Of a stretch of 13,300 nt of DNA, positions 6,268 to 13,300 are shown piece after piece. The notes beneath the pieces are model-generated. The model did no database searches and had not been told where the DNA came from. It saw nothing but the letters and a program-made list of their open reading frames with translations. The translations under genes were made by a program, and so were the position numbers. The DNA comes from Actinomycetes bacterium. Its GTDB lineage: Bacteria > Actinomycetota > Acidimicrobiia > Acidimicrobiales > Microtrichaceae. The stretch covers positions 1 to 13,300 of the forward strand of contig JAFAFN010000357.1 of NCBI GenBank assembly GCA_023423475.1, written 5' to 3'. Within the stretch, counting starts at the first letter, position 1, and each line of letters opens with the position of its first letter.

Positions 6268-6432
6268 GGGACTAGCCACCTCCAGGAACCGGGGCGGCGA
6301 TGCTCCCGGGTGTTCGGTTGCGCCGAAGATCCACCGCCGACCGCGCAGGACTGAACCTGTGGTCGAGGTGGAGTCGGCGTGAACCTCGTGTGGACCGTGA
6401 GACTACGGCCATTTCTGCACCTGCTTCAACGA
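6268..6432 (-). other. ftsZ leader region between ftsQ and ftsZ
   Basis: This is one of the two longest gaps between genes in the window. It contains a possible promoter at its distal end, a 7-bp direct repeat TGAACCT (plus strand 6352-6358 and 6380-6386), a small perfect hairpin TTCGG-loop-CCGAA (6313-6327), and the GGAGGTGG ribosome site (6276-6283). No small reading frame with a convincing ribosome site was seen in it. Confidence 0.5.
6400..6429 (-). promoter_or_regulatory. ftsZ: Likely ftsZ promoter
   Basis: TTGAAG (6429-6424) and TAGTCT (6405-6400) with an 18-nt spacer match the housekeeping pattern TTGnnn / TAnnnT. Initiation near 6393 would leave a leader of about 126 nt. The -35 lies immediately after the ftsQ stop codon. 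It is the best promoter match I found. Confidence 0.45.
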
Positions 6433-7446
6433 TCACGCGCCGCCACCCCCCTGGCCGGTCGGCCCGGTGGCGGTCGTGTCGGTCGTGTCGGTGCCCTCGT
6501 CACCGTCGTCGCCGGACACCCCGGCGTCGACCGGTGCGGGCAGGTTGCAGCCGTCGCTGCGCGAGACCGTCGGTCGACCGGGCTCACGCACGTCGACACC
6601 GGCCATGCAGTCACGGACCACCTGGGCGAGCACGCTGTCGATCGACGCGAGCTTCTCCGGCACGTCCTCGACGGGTCCGAAGACGACCGTGCCGTCCTCG
6701 ATGTCGAAGCTCAGCGCTCCCCCGGCGTCCAGACGGGCGACGCGGAGCTCGGCCCGCACCGCGTCGGACATCCGGGCGAACACGGCGGCCGCCGAGCGGA
6801 TCTCGTCGGGCAGGTCGTCACCGGGCTCCAGACGGACCCGCCCCTGGTCCTCGACCTCGAGTCGCGGCAGCTGCGCGACGTCGACCGATGCCATCGGTCC
6901 ACCCTCGTCACCTTCGAACCCGAGGACCCGACCGGTTCCCGAGACCACCGCAGCGGTCGGGCCCGCGACCACGATCGCCGCCGGCTGCTCCTCGAGCACC
7001 TCGATGACGATGGCGTCGGGCCAGCGACGCGACACCGTCGCGGAGGACAACCACGGGTCCTCGCGGAGCCGATCACGCACTCCGGCCAGGTCGACCGAGA
7101 CCAGCTGGTCCCCGATCGCCACCCCGGATCGCTCGACCAGCACCTCGGCGGCGAGCCGGTCGGAGCCCGTCACCTCGATCCGGTCGACGTCGGTCAGCGG
7201 ACTGAGCAGGACGCCCACGGCGGCGGCGAGCAGGGCGACGAGCACGCCGAGGACGATCCCGCGTCGGCGCCGCCGGGTGCGTTCGGCGTCGCGCACCTGA
7301 CGACGTCGTTCGACGATGCGCGGTTCGACCTGGCTGCGGATCACGCGGTCCGACGGTGGCGAGATCTGCTCCGAGGAGCCGCGCCGGCGATCCTCGACGC
7401 GTCGGGGTCGCTCAGGGGTGACCGTGCGCCCGGGGCCGCCGCTCAT
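6433..7446 (-). CDS. ftsQ: Cell division protein FtsQ (DivIB family)
   Basis: Bitopic membrane protein that links early and late divisome parts through the FtsQLB complex. The 337-residue product has a long basic cytoplasmic N-terminus (about 1-63, with RTRRRRRG before the membrane), one membrane helix (about 64-81), a POTRA domain (about 86-157, beginning DVDRIEVTGSDRL and ending WPDAIVIEVLEEQPAAI), and the FtsQ beta domain (about 158-300). The C-terminus is a Gly/Asp/Thr-rich low-complexity tail (about 308-337). The order helix-POTRA-beta is diagnostic, though the sequence is poorly conserved as usual. The ATG at 7446 overlaps the murC/murB stop as ATGA, implying translational coupling. Its place between mur genes and ftsZ is the normal dcw order; ftsA, usual next in proteobacteria, is absent as in other actinobacteria. 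Confidence 0.93.
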   Translation of the reverse strand: MSGGPGRTVTPERPRRVEDRRRGSSEQISPPSDRVIRSQVEPRIVERRRQVRDAERTRRRRRGIVLGVLVALLAAAVGVLLSPLTDVDRIEVTGSDRLAAEVLVERSGVAIGDQLVSVDLAGVRDRLREDPWLSSATVSRRWPDAIVIEVLEEQPAAIVVAGPTAAVVSGTGRVLGFEGDEGGPMASVDVAQLPRLEVEDQGRVRLEPGDDLPDEIRSAAAVFARMSDAVRAELRVARLDAGGALSFDIEDGTVVFGPVEDVPEKLASIDSVLAQVVRDCMAGVDVREPGRPTVSRSDGCNLPAPVDAGVSGDDGDEGTDTTDTTATGPTGQGGGGA

Positions 7447-9806
7447 CGGTCCGACCCGGTGTCGCCGCCACGCACGCCGCTGCTGGCCGGCGCGTCGAAC
7501 CCGACGAGCACCGTCTCGGGACGCAGCTGGACGCCGCTGTGGTCACGCACCCGCGTCATGACCTCGGTCATCAGCGTGTGGACGTCGTCGGCCGAACCAC
7601 CGTCGTCGGCCTGGATGAAGTTCGCGTGCTTGGTCGAGACCTCGGCGGTCCCGATGCGCAGCCCCTTGCAGCCCGCGGCGTCGATCAGGCGCCCCGAGGA
7701 ATCGCCCTCGGGGTTCGCGAAGACCGAGCCAGCGTTGTGCCCTCCTGGCTGGTGTTCCCGTCGCCACCGCACGATCTCGCTCAGCTGCCGCTCACCGTCG
7801 GCAGGTTCGCCCGCCGCCAGTCGGAGCTCGGCCGACACCACGACCTGCGACGCGGCGATCGACGAGTGCCGGTAGGCGAGGTCGAGCGCATCGGGGCCCA
7901 TGAGGACATCTTCACCCGTTGCGAGGTCGATCACGCGGACCCGTCCGAGCACCGACGCCATGTCCGAGCCGTGACCGCCAGCGTTCATGCGGACGGCTCC
8001 GCCGATCGAACCGGGCACGCCGACCGCCCACTCGAAGCCGGTGAGCCCCAGCGACACGCTGCGCCGCGCGACGACCGGCAGGCTCGCGGCGCCGCCGACG
8101 AGCAGCGTGGTCGGCTCTCCGGGGACCGGCTCGACGGTGGTCATGGCCGGCGACAGCTGCAGGGCCAGGCCGGCGAAGCCCCGGTCCGCCACCAACAGGT
8201 TCGAGCCCCGGCCGACGACGAGGACCGGCACCGGCGGCTCGAGGCGGGAGATCGCGGCGGCCACGGCCGCGAGCTCGTCGGCGTCGGCGACCTCGAGGAA
8301 CCGGGCCGCGTCGCCACCGACGCGATAGGTCGACAGCGGCCCGAGCGGATGGTCGACGCGCAGTCGGTCGCCGACGAAGGCGAGCGCCTCGTCGATCGCG
8401 CCGACGTCGACGGGCGGTGCCGTCGCGCTCCGCCGGCGCTCGAGGACCATGTCGGCGAGTCGCGTCACGTCGCCCGCACCGACGCTCATGCACAGGTCAC
8501 CGGGACGGAGCTCGTCCGACAGCAGGTCGGCGGCGTCGTCCAGGGTCGCCGCCCAGCGGACCTCGGCGTCGGGGTGCGCGGCCGTCACCGCCTCGAGCAG
8601 CAGCTCACCGCTCACGCCCGGACGGGGGTCCTCGCCCGCGGCGTAGATGCCCGTCAGCACGAGCACGTCGGCGTCGACGAACGCGTCGGCGAACTCGTTC
8701 CACAGCGCCTGGGTGCGCGAATACCGATGGGGCTGGAACGTCGCGACCACACGCGTCCACGACCCGCTGCGACCCGCGGCGAGCGCGGCGCGGACCTCGG
8801 TCGGGAGGTGCGCGTAGTCGTCGACGAAGTCGATGCCGTCGAGGTGTCCTCGTCGCTCGAAGCGACGGGCGACGCCCGTGTACCGGGCGAGGGCTTTCGC
8901 GGCGGCCGACAGATCGGCGCCGAGCAGCTCGACGAGCGACAGCGCGCCCGCGGCGTTCAGCGCGTTGTGCTCGCCCGGCACCGCGGCGCTCACCTCGACC
9001 GGACCGCTCGGGGTGACCAGCGTGAACGTCGAGCCGTCGGATCCGAGCTGCAACTCGGTGATGCGGTGGGTAGCTCCCGCGGAGCGACCGTAGGACGCTG
9101 CACCGACGCGCTCCCCCACCTCGGCGGCCACGGGGTCGTCAGCGCACACGAGCGTCGGACCCTCGGTCTCGACGAGGAATCGCTCGAAGCCGGCGACGAG
9201 CTGCTCCCATCCTCCCCAGTACTCCAGGTGGTCGGCCTCGATGTTGGTCACCACCGCGGCGGCGCGAGGGCCGGCCAGGAAGCTCCCGTCGCTCTCGTCG
9301 GCCTCGAGCACGAACCACGGGCCGCCACCGAAGGCCGCGGCGCCGCCGAGCACCTCGACGGGGGCACCGATGAGGTAGGAGGGATCCTCGCCGGCGCCCA
9401 CCAGGGCGGCCGCGAGCATCGACGTCGTGGTCGTCTTGCCGTGGGTGCCCGACACCGACACGAAGGGCTGCCGTGCCGCCAACGCCGGCAGCAGGTCGAT
9501 CCGGCGCAGCACCGGGATGCCACGCCCAAGTGCGGCGACCACCTCTGGGTTGTCGGCCCCGACGGCGGTCGACACGACGACCATCTCGGCGTCACCGACG
9601 TGGTCGCCGTGGTGGCCGACCTGCACTGCGACGCCCGCGGCACGCAGACGCTCCGCGGCCGGACCGTCGACCTGGTCGGAGCCGGTGACCTGGTGGCCCT
9701 GCTGGGCGAGCACCGTCGCGATGCCCGACATGCCGGCACCGCCCGCGGCCACGACGTGGACCCGACGCGGGACCGAGAGGTCCGGGGTGTCGACGGGGGT
9801 GCTCAC
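7443..9806 (-). CDS. murC-murB: Fused UDP-MurNAc--L-alanine ligase and UDP-N-acetylenolpyruvoylglucosamine reductase (MurC-MurB)
   Basis: One 787-residue frame carries two consecutive cytoplasmic steps of precursor synthesis. Residues about 14-455 are MurC (ATP-dependent addition of L-Ala to UDP-MurNAc): Rossmann-like VHVVAAGGAGMSG, P-loop SGTHGKTTTT (119-128), LEADESDGSF, NIEADHLEYW, DDYAHLPTEV and FQPHRYSRT. Residues about 475-770 are MurB (NADPH/FAD reduction that makes UDP-MurNAc): LSTYRVGGDA, VGRGSNLLV (531-539), GVPGSIGGAVRMNAG (596-610), GSVFANPEG with the presumed proton-donor Ser694, and RPETVLVG with Glu764. A short linker (about 456-474) joins them with no stop or frame change. Each half has normal length, so both should be active. 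The GTG at 9806 overlaps the murG stop as GTGA and has no clear ribosome site, so it probably depends on coupling. Confidence 0.95.
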   Translation of the reverse strand: MSTPVDTPDLSVPRRVHVVAAGGAGMSGIATVLAQQGHQVTGSDQVDGPAAERLRAAGVAVQVGHHGDHVGDAEMVVVSTAVGADNPEVVAALGRGIPVLRRIDLLPALAARQPFVSVSGTHGKTTTTSMLAAALVGAGEDPSYLIGAPVEVLGGAAAFGGGPWFVLEADESDGSFLAGPRAAAVVTNIEADHLEYWGGWEQLVAGFERFLVETEGPTLVCADDPVAAEVGERVGAASYGRSAGATHRITELQLGSDGSTFTLVTPSGPVEVSAAVPGEHNALNAAGALSLVELLGADLSAAAKALARYTGVARRFERRGHLDGIDFVDDYAHLPTEVRAALAAGRSGSWTRVVATFQPHRYSRTQALWNEFADAFVDADVLVLTGIYAAGEDPRPGVSGELLLEAVTAAHPDAEVRWAATLDDAADLLSDELRPGDLCMSVGAGDVTRLADMVLERRRSATAPPVDVGAIDEALAFVGDRLRVDHPLGPLSTYRVGGDAARFLEVADADELAAVAAAISRLEPPVPVLVVGRGSNLLVADRGFAGLALQLSPAMTTVEPVPGEPTTLLVGGAASLPVVARRSVSLGLTGFEWAVGVPGSIGGAVRMNAGGHGSDMASVLGRVRVIDLATGEDVLMGPDALDLAYRHSSIAASQVVVSAELRLAAGEPADGERQLSEIVRWRREHQPGGHNAGSVFANPEGDSSGRLIDAAGCKGLRIGTAEVSTKHANFIQADDGGSADDVHTLMTEVMTRVRDHSGVQLRPETVLVGFDAPASSGVRGGDTGSDR

Positions 9807-10948
9807 GACGGTCGGGATGCGTTCGACTCGACCAGGTCGGCGACGTCGCTCGCGGCGTCGGGACGGCCGAGCGTGCGTGCCGCCTCGGACATGACCGTCA
9901 CGAGCGGACGCCCGGAGCCCTCGGGGCTGGCACCGTCGAGGATGGCGAGGACCTCGGCGAGCAGCCGGGCGGCGTCGAGCTCGTCGTCGGACACCAGCAC
10001 GGCCGCACCGGCGTCGACGAGGGGTCGGGCGTTCGCCCGCTGGTGGTCCCGGGTCGCGATCGGCAGCGGCACCAGGATCGACGCGACACCGATGACCGCG
10101 AGCTCGGCGACGGTGGTGCCACCCGAGCGGCACACCGCCAGGTCCGCGGCGGCGAGCACGGTCGCCATGTCGTGCTCGTAGCGGACCTGGACGTAGTCGA
10201 GACCGTCGGTGTCGACCTGGACCCGTGCGTCCCAGTCACGGGCGCCCACGACGTGACGGATCGCCAGGTCGTCCCGGGCGGACAGCTCGGCAGCGAGGGC
10301 GTAGGTCGCCTCGTTGATCCGGCGGGACCCGAGCGACCCCGCGAACACCACGATCATCGTGCGGTCCTCGGCGACGCCGAGCGCCGCCCTGGCCGCCGGC
10401 ACGTCTCGGTCGGCGGCGACGGCGAGCACCTCGTCCCTGACGGGGTTTCCGGTGACCACGGTGCGCGGGAGGTCGGTCTCGGCGAACGGCACGGCGCACG
10501 CCGCGGCGAAGCGGGCCACGAGCCGGTTGGACGCACCGGCGCGGGCGTTCTGCTCCATCAGCACCAGCGGCACCCGCCAGATGACCGCCGCGATCGCGCA
10601 CGCTGCGCTGGCGAAGCCGCCGAGGGCGACCACGACGGCGGGACGCCGACGTCGCACCAGTGCGATCGAGTCGAACAGCGCACGGACCAGGCCGAGCGCC
10701 GCCCCGACGTTGTCGAGCGTGAGGCGCCGCTGGATGCCTCGACCCGGCAGCAGCGTCACCTCGAACCCCGCCGCGGGGACCAACTCGGCCTCGATGCCCC
10801 GGCTGGCCCCGACGAAGTGGATCGACGACTCGGGCCGTCCCCGGTCGACGAGCTCCCTCGCCACGGCGAGACCCGGCAGCAGGTGCCCTGCGGTCCCGCC
10901 ACCGGCGATGACCGCCCAGGTCTGCTCGGTGCGGTCGGCGCCGCTCAT
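9803..10948 (-). CDS. murG: Lipid II synthase MurG (undecaprenyl-PP-MurNAc-pentapeptide GlcNAc transferase)
   Basis: Peripheral inner-face membrane glycosyltransferase (GT28) that adds GlcNAc from UDP-GlcNAc to lipid I. The 381-residue product shows the N-domain glycine loop AGGGTAGHLLPGLAVA (about 15-30), the middle motif EQNARAGASNRLV, VTGNPVR, a second glycine loop GSLGSRRIN, and the C-domain sugar-nucleotide motif CRSGGTTVAEL followed by PLPIATRDHQRANA. Length is close to the usual 355-380. The ATG at 10948 overlaps the ftsW stop as ATGA; 15 codons of open frame farther upstream lie inside ftsW and add nothing conserved. At its end it overlaps murC/murB by 4 nt. Position between ftsW and murC is the standard dcw order. 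Confidence 0.96.
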   Translation of the reverse strand: MSGADRTEQTWAVIAGGGTAGHLLPGLAVARELVDRGRPESSIHFVGASRGIEAELVPAAGFEVTLLPGRGIQRRLTLDNVGAALGLVRALFDSIALVRRRRPAVVVALGGFASAACAIAAVIWRVPLVLMEQNARAGASNRLVARFAAACAVPFAETDLPRTVVTGNPVRDEVLAVAADRDVPAARAALGVAEDRTMIVVFAGSLGSRRINEATYALAAELSARDDLAIRHVVGARDWDARVQVDTDGLDYVQVRYEHDMATVLAAADLAVCRSGGTTVAELAVIGVASILVPLPIATRDHQRANARPLVDAGAAVLVSDDELDAARLLAEVLAILDGASPEGSGRPLVTVMSEAARTLGRPDAASDVADLVESNASRPS

Positions 10949-12306
10949 CGAGCCCGGGCGACGGACATCATCACGCCGACCGCGAGCATGCACATCATGA
11001 GGGACGAACCGCCGTAGGACACGAAGGGCAAGGTTATGCCCTTGGTCGGGAGCGTCCCGACGGTGACCCCGATGTTGATGAGCGCCTGCACCCCGATCCA
11101 GGTGGTGATGCCGAAGGCGACGAGGCGTCCGAAGCGGTCCTGCGTGCGCAGCGCGATGCGGATCCCGGCCAGCATGAACACCACGAACGCCCCGAGCACC
11201 ACGAGGCTGCCGATCAACCCGAGCTCCTCACCGATCACCGCGAGGATGAAGTCGGTGTCGGCCTCGGGCAGATAGCCCCACTTCGCTCGGGAGTTGCCCG
11301 GCCCGTTGCCCCAGAGCCCCCCGGAGGCGAAGCCGATCTGGGACTGGAGCAGCTGCCAGCCCTCGGTGGCGACGTGGTCGTCGGGGCGGAAGAACGCCGA
11401 GATGCGCTGGAGTCGGAAGCCCTCGAACGCGAACAGCGCGATCACCGCCGCGGCGCCGCCTGCGCAGCCGATCGCCGCCACCTGCCGGAACGGCGCGCCG
11501 GCGAGGAAGAGCATGGTGAGCATGATCACGCCGATGAGCAGCGTGGTGCCGAGGTCGTCACCGGCCATGATGAAGGCGCCGAAGGTCGCCGTGATCGCCA
11601 GCACCGGCTTGAGCAGGTCGGGCGAGCCGATGTCGCGGTGTCGGACGTCGAGCAGCTTCGCCAACCAGAGGATCAGTGCGAGCTTGGCGATGTCCGACGG
11701 CTGGCCGCGCATCACGCCTACCCCGAGCCAGCGGGTCGCGCCGTTCACGCTGATCGCGAAGGGCAGGCCGGGTGCGCCGATCGCTCGCAGGAGGACGTCC
11801 GATGCGAGCAACGCCTGGAGTCCGAGCGCGACCAGCAGGAGCGGCGCGGCGATCCGGTCACGCCACACGTGCAGCGGGATGCGTGACGCTCCGACCGCGA
11901 GCACCAGACCGACGGCCATGAACATGAACTGGCGAATGACGACCTGCCAGCTCGGGCCACCGCCCTGCACCGATGCGACCGACGACGCCGAGAACACCAT
12001 GACGATGCCGAGCAGGCACAGCACCGCGACGGATCCGAGTAGCATGTTCTCCGCGGTCGGTCCACCGCGGACGACCTCGATCTCCGGGCGACGGCTCGTC
12101 GAGGTCGACCGGGTGCTCCGCGTGGTGCTCGTCGACCGGGAGCTGCCGGACCGAGCGCTGCCCGACCTGGACGCGGCGGATCTCGTCGAGCTGGATCTGG
12201 TCGAGCTGGACCTGGACGCGGTCGATCGGGTCGTCCCCGACCGGGAGCTCCCGGACCGGGAGTTGCCCGACCGGGAGTTGGTGGGGCGTCGGGTCGAGGT
12301 CGCCAT
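10945..12306 (-). CDS. ftsW: SEDS-family septal peptidoglycan glycosyltransferase FtsW with Arg-Ser repeat N-terminus
   Basis: Multi-pass membrane polymerase that assembles lipid II into septal glycan strands with its partner class B PBP. The 453-residue product has about ten membrane helices between residues 87 and 450. SEDS motifs include NGATRWLGVG (188-197), QPSDIAKLALILWLAKLL, MAGDDLGTTLL (247-257), YLPEADTDFILAVIGEELGL (345-363, with Asp352 matching the presumed catalytic Asp), and TLPTKGITLPFVSYGGSSL (418-435). The usual His before TDF is Asp here. The cytoplasmic N-terminus (1-73) is a highly repetitive Ser/Arg/Thr segment. FtsW rather than RodA is chosen from its place between murD and murG. 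The ATG at 12306 shares one base with the murD stop (TGATG) and has AAGGGG 7 nt ahead. Confidence 0.95.
   Translation of the reverse strand: MATSTRRPTNSRSGNSRSGSSRSGTTRSTASRSSSTRSSSTRSAASRSGSARSGSSRSTSTTRSTRSTSTSRRPEIEVVRGGPTAENMLLGSVAVLCLLGIVMVFSASSVASVQGGGPSWQVVIRQFMFMAVGLVLAVGASRIPLHVWRDRIAAPLLLVALGLQALLASDVLLRAIGAPGLPFAISVNGATRWLGVGVMRGQPSDIAKLALILWLAKLLDVRHRDIGSPDLLKPVLAITATFGAFIMAGDDLGTTLLIGVIMLTMLFLAGAPFRQVAAIGCAGGAAAVIALFAFEGFRLQRISAFFRPDDHVATEGWQLLQSQIGFASGGLWGNGPGNSRAKWGYLPEADTDFILAVIGEELGLIGSLVVLGAFVVFMLAGIRIALRTQDRFGRLVAFGITTWIGVQALINIGVTVGTLPTKGITLPFVSYGGSSLMMCMLAVGVMMSVARAR
12133..12282 (-). repeat. Ten tandem Arg-Ser pentapeptide (15-bp) repeats in ftsW
   Basis: Residues 9-58 of FtsW read without a gap as ten 5-residue units ending in Arg-Ser: TNSRS, GNSRS, GSSRS, GTTRS, TASRS, SSTRS, SSTRS, AASRS, GSARS, GSSRS. 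Looser Ser/Thr/Arg sequence continues to residue 73. The DNA has a clear 15-bp period; on the plus strand GACCGGGAG recurs three times at 15-bp steps near 12239-12280. Confidence 0.9.
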
Positions 12307-13300
12307 CAGTCGGCCCCTTCGACGTCGAGCACCGTGGCGCGGACCAGCCGGGTGAAGTCGTCGCCGCGCTCGGCGTAGGACGAGTACCAGTCGAACGACG
12401 CGCAGCCCGGTGACAGCAGCACGACGTCACCCGAGGCGGAGAGCTCGGCGGCAGCAGCGACGGCGTCGGACATCGTGGTCGCGACCACTCCCCTCAGCTC
12501 GGGGAAGGCGGCGACCACCTCGTCGCCCGCCTCGCCGATGCCCACCACCGCGACCACGCGGTCGCCGGCCTGCGCCAACGTCGATAGATCGAGGCCCTTG
12601 TTGCGACCGCCCGCGACGAGCACCACCGAGTCGAAGCCGGCGATCGCGGACAGCGTCGCATGCGGTGCGGTCGCCTTGGAGTCGTCGTACCACCGCACGC
12701 CGTCGCGTTCGCCGACGAGCTGGACCCGATGGGCCAACCCCTCGAAGGTCGAGATCGCCGCTCGGACACCGTCGATCGTCGCTCCCCCGGCCAACGCCGT
12801 GGCGGCGGCGGCGAGCACGTTGGAGCGGTCGTGGGGCAACGAGCTCCACATCGATGCGGCCTCGGCCAGGGCGACACCGCCGGGCGCCAGCAGCACGCCG
12901 TCGACCTCGTGGTAGTCGTTGGCCACACCCTCGGTCGACGGCGCCAGCCCGAAGCGGATCACGTCCGGCCCGTCGTCGTCCGCGACGACCGACGCAGCGA
13001 CGACCGGATCCTCGCCGTTCACCACGGCGACGTCGCCGGCGCGCTGATCCGAGAAGATCCTCGCCTTGGACGCCCGGTAGACCTCGAGCGACTCGTGCAC
13101 GTCGAGGTGGTCCTCGGCGAAGTTCAGCCAGGTGGCGACCGCCGGACGGAAGTGGCGGCTGTGCGCCAGTCGGAACGAGGACGCCTCGACCACGAACCGG
13201 TCGACGGCGGGGTCGTCGATCGCGGCGACGAGCGGCGTCTCGAGGTTGCCCACGGCGACCGCCTCGAGCCCTGAGTGCTCGAGCATCGAGCGGACCAGGG
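12306..13300 (-). CDS. murD: UDP-MurNAc-L-alanine--D-glutamate ligase MurD (5' end outside window)
   Basis: Cytoplasmic ATP-dependent ligase that adds D-Glu to UDP-MurNAc-L-Ala. About 331 C-terminal residues are present; the N-terminal UDP-binding domain and the P-loop GTNGKTT fall outside the window, and the sequence opens with LVRSMLEHSG, which normally follows that loop. Visible motifs: VEASSFRL, LNFAEDHLDVHESLEVYRASKARIF (with the lysine that is carbamylated in E. coli MurD), the third-domain DDSKATAPHATLSAI, VVLVAGGRNKGLDL, and SPGCASFDWYSSYAERGDDF. The usual GNIG after the P-loop region is GNLE here. The ATG inside LVRSM is not a start, since the open frame continues to the window edge. 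The stop shares one base with the ftsW start. No frameshift seen. Confidence 0.95.
   Translation of the reverse strand, partial: LVRSMLEHSGLEAVAVGNLETPLVAAIDDPAVDRFVVEASSFRLAHSRHFRPAVATWLNFAEDHLDVHESLEVYRASKARIFSDQRAGDVAVVNGEDPVVAASVVADDDGPDVIRFGLAPSTEGVANDYHEVDGVLLAPGGVALAEAASMWSSLPHDRSNVLAAAATALAGGATIDGVRAAISTFEGLAHRVQLVGERDGVRWYDDSKATAPHATLSAIAGFDSVVLVAGGRNKGLDLSTLAQAGDRVVAVVGIGEAGDEVVAAFPELRGVVATTMSDAVAAAAELSASGDVVLLSPGCASFDWYSSYAERGDDFTRLVRATVLDVEGAD

Noticed and set aside
6268..6279. GTG at 6279 as the ftsZ start
   Set aside because: It overlaps the GGAGG ribosome site, leaving no spacing; the ATG at 6267 is properly spaced and begins the conserved N-terminus.
9807..10133. N-terminal extension of about 109 residues to MurC
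   Set aside because: It is Arg/Pro-rich shadow translation inside murG; the GTG at 9806 overlapping the murG stop gives a normal MurC N-terminus.
7539..10181. Very long plus-strand open frame (880 codons) opposite murC/murB and murG, and others such as 4753-6354 opposite pgeF and ftsZ and 2202-3398 opposite divIVA
   Set aside because: They mirror well-supported conserved genes on the minus strand, have Arg/Asp/His/Gly-biased translations typical of GC-rich antisense frames, and show no family motif.
12085..12282. Short tandem repeats that could suggest a CRISPR array or minisatellite
   Set aside because: Units are 15 bp without spacers and stay in frame with the FtsW N-terminus, so this is a coding repeat.
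12100..12300. Plus-strand translation opposite the FtsW tail with regular VELDL and PDREL pentads
   Set aside because: It is simply the reverse reading of the 15-bp coding repeat; the conserved SEDS protein on the other strand explains it.
1..13300. Defence island, biosynthetic cluster, mobile element or prophage
   Set aside because: All supported genes belong to cell wall synthesis, division, lipoprotein processing or RNA/transcription housekeeping; no transposase, integrase, tRNA, terminal repeats or composition break was seen.

Overview
The window is GC-rich, and every gene I can support lies on the minus strand. Read from high to low coordinates, it is the second half of a division and cell wall (dcw) cluster running into a group of accessory division, lipoprotein and RNA-modification genes. 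The gene set (FtsZ, SepF, YggT-family protein, DivIVA/Wag31-like protein, PgeF/YfiH, no ftsA) points to Actinomycetota. The MurC-MurB fusion and the lysine-rich DksA-like protein make me suspect Acidimicrobiia or a relative, but that is an inference I could not test.

Layout: murD (5' end outside the window) - ftsW - murG - murC/murB fusion - ftsQ form one tightly packed block joined by 1- or 4-nt start/stop overlaps. A 165-nt leader with a plausible promoter and Shine-Dalgarno (SD) sequence precedes ftsZ. Then come pgeF (YfiH family), sepF with its own likely promoter, yggT and divIVA. A further short gap with a plausible promoter leads to a dksA/traR-like gene, lspA, and an rluA-family pseudouridine synthase whose 3' part lies outside the window. 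No gap between genes exceeds about 170 bases. I saw no RNA gene, mobile element, attachment site or CRISPR array.

The products work on one process. MurB and MurC make and extend UDP-MurNAc, MurD adds D-Glu, MurG makes lipid II, and FtsW polymerises it at the septum. FtsQ links the enzymes to the divisome. FtsZ forms the ring, SepF anchors it to the membrane, and DivIVA marks poles and septa. PgeF is reported to remove mis-incorporated residues from wall precursors. LspA matures lipoproteins, and the DksA-like protein and pseudouridine synthase act on transcription and RNA.

I found no new multi-gene system. The window is mostly an ordinary housekeeping locus with several unusual protein architectures: a MurC-MurB fusion, an FtsW with ten Arg-Ser pentapeptide repeats at its N-terminus, a DksA-like protein with a histone-H1-like tail and a broken zinc site, and a hairpin overlapping the pgeF ribosome binding site.
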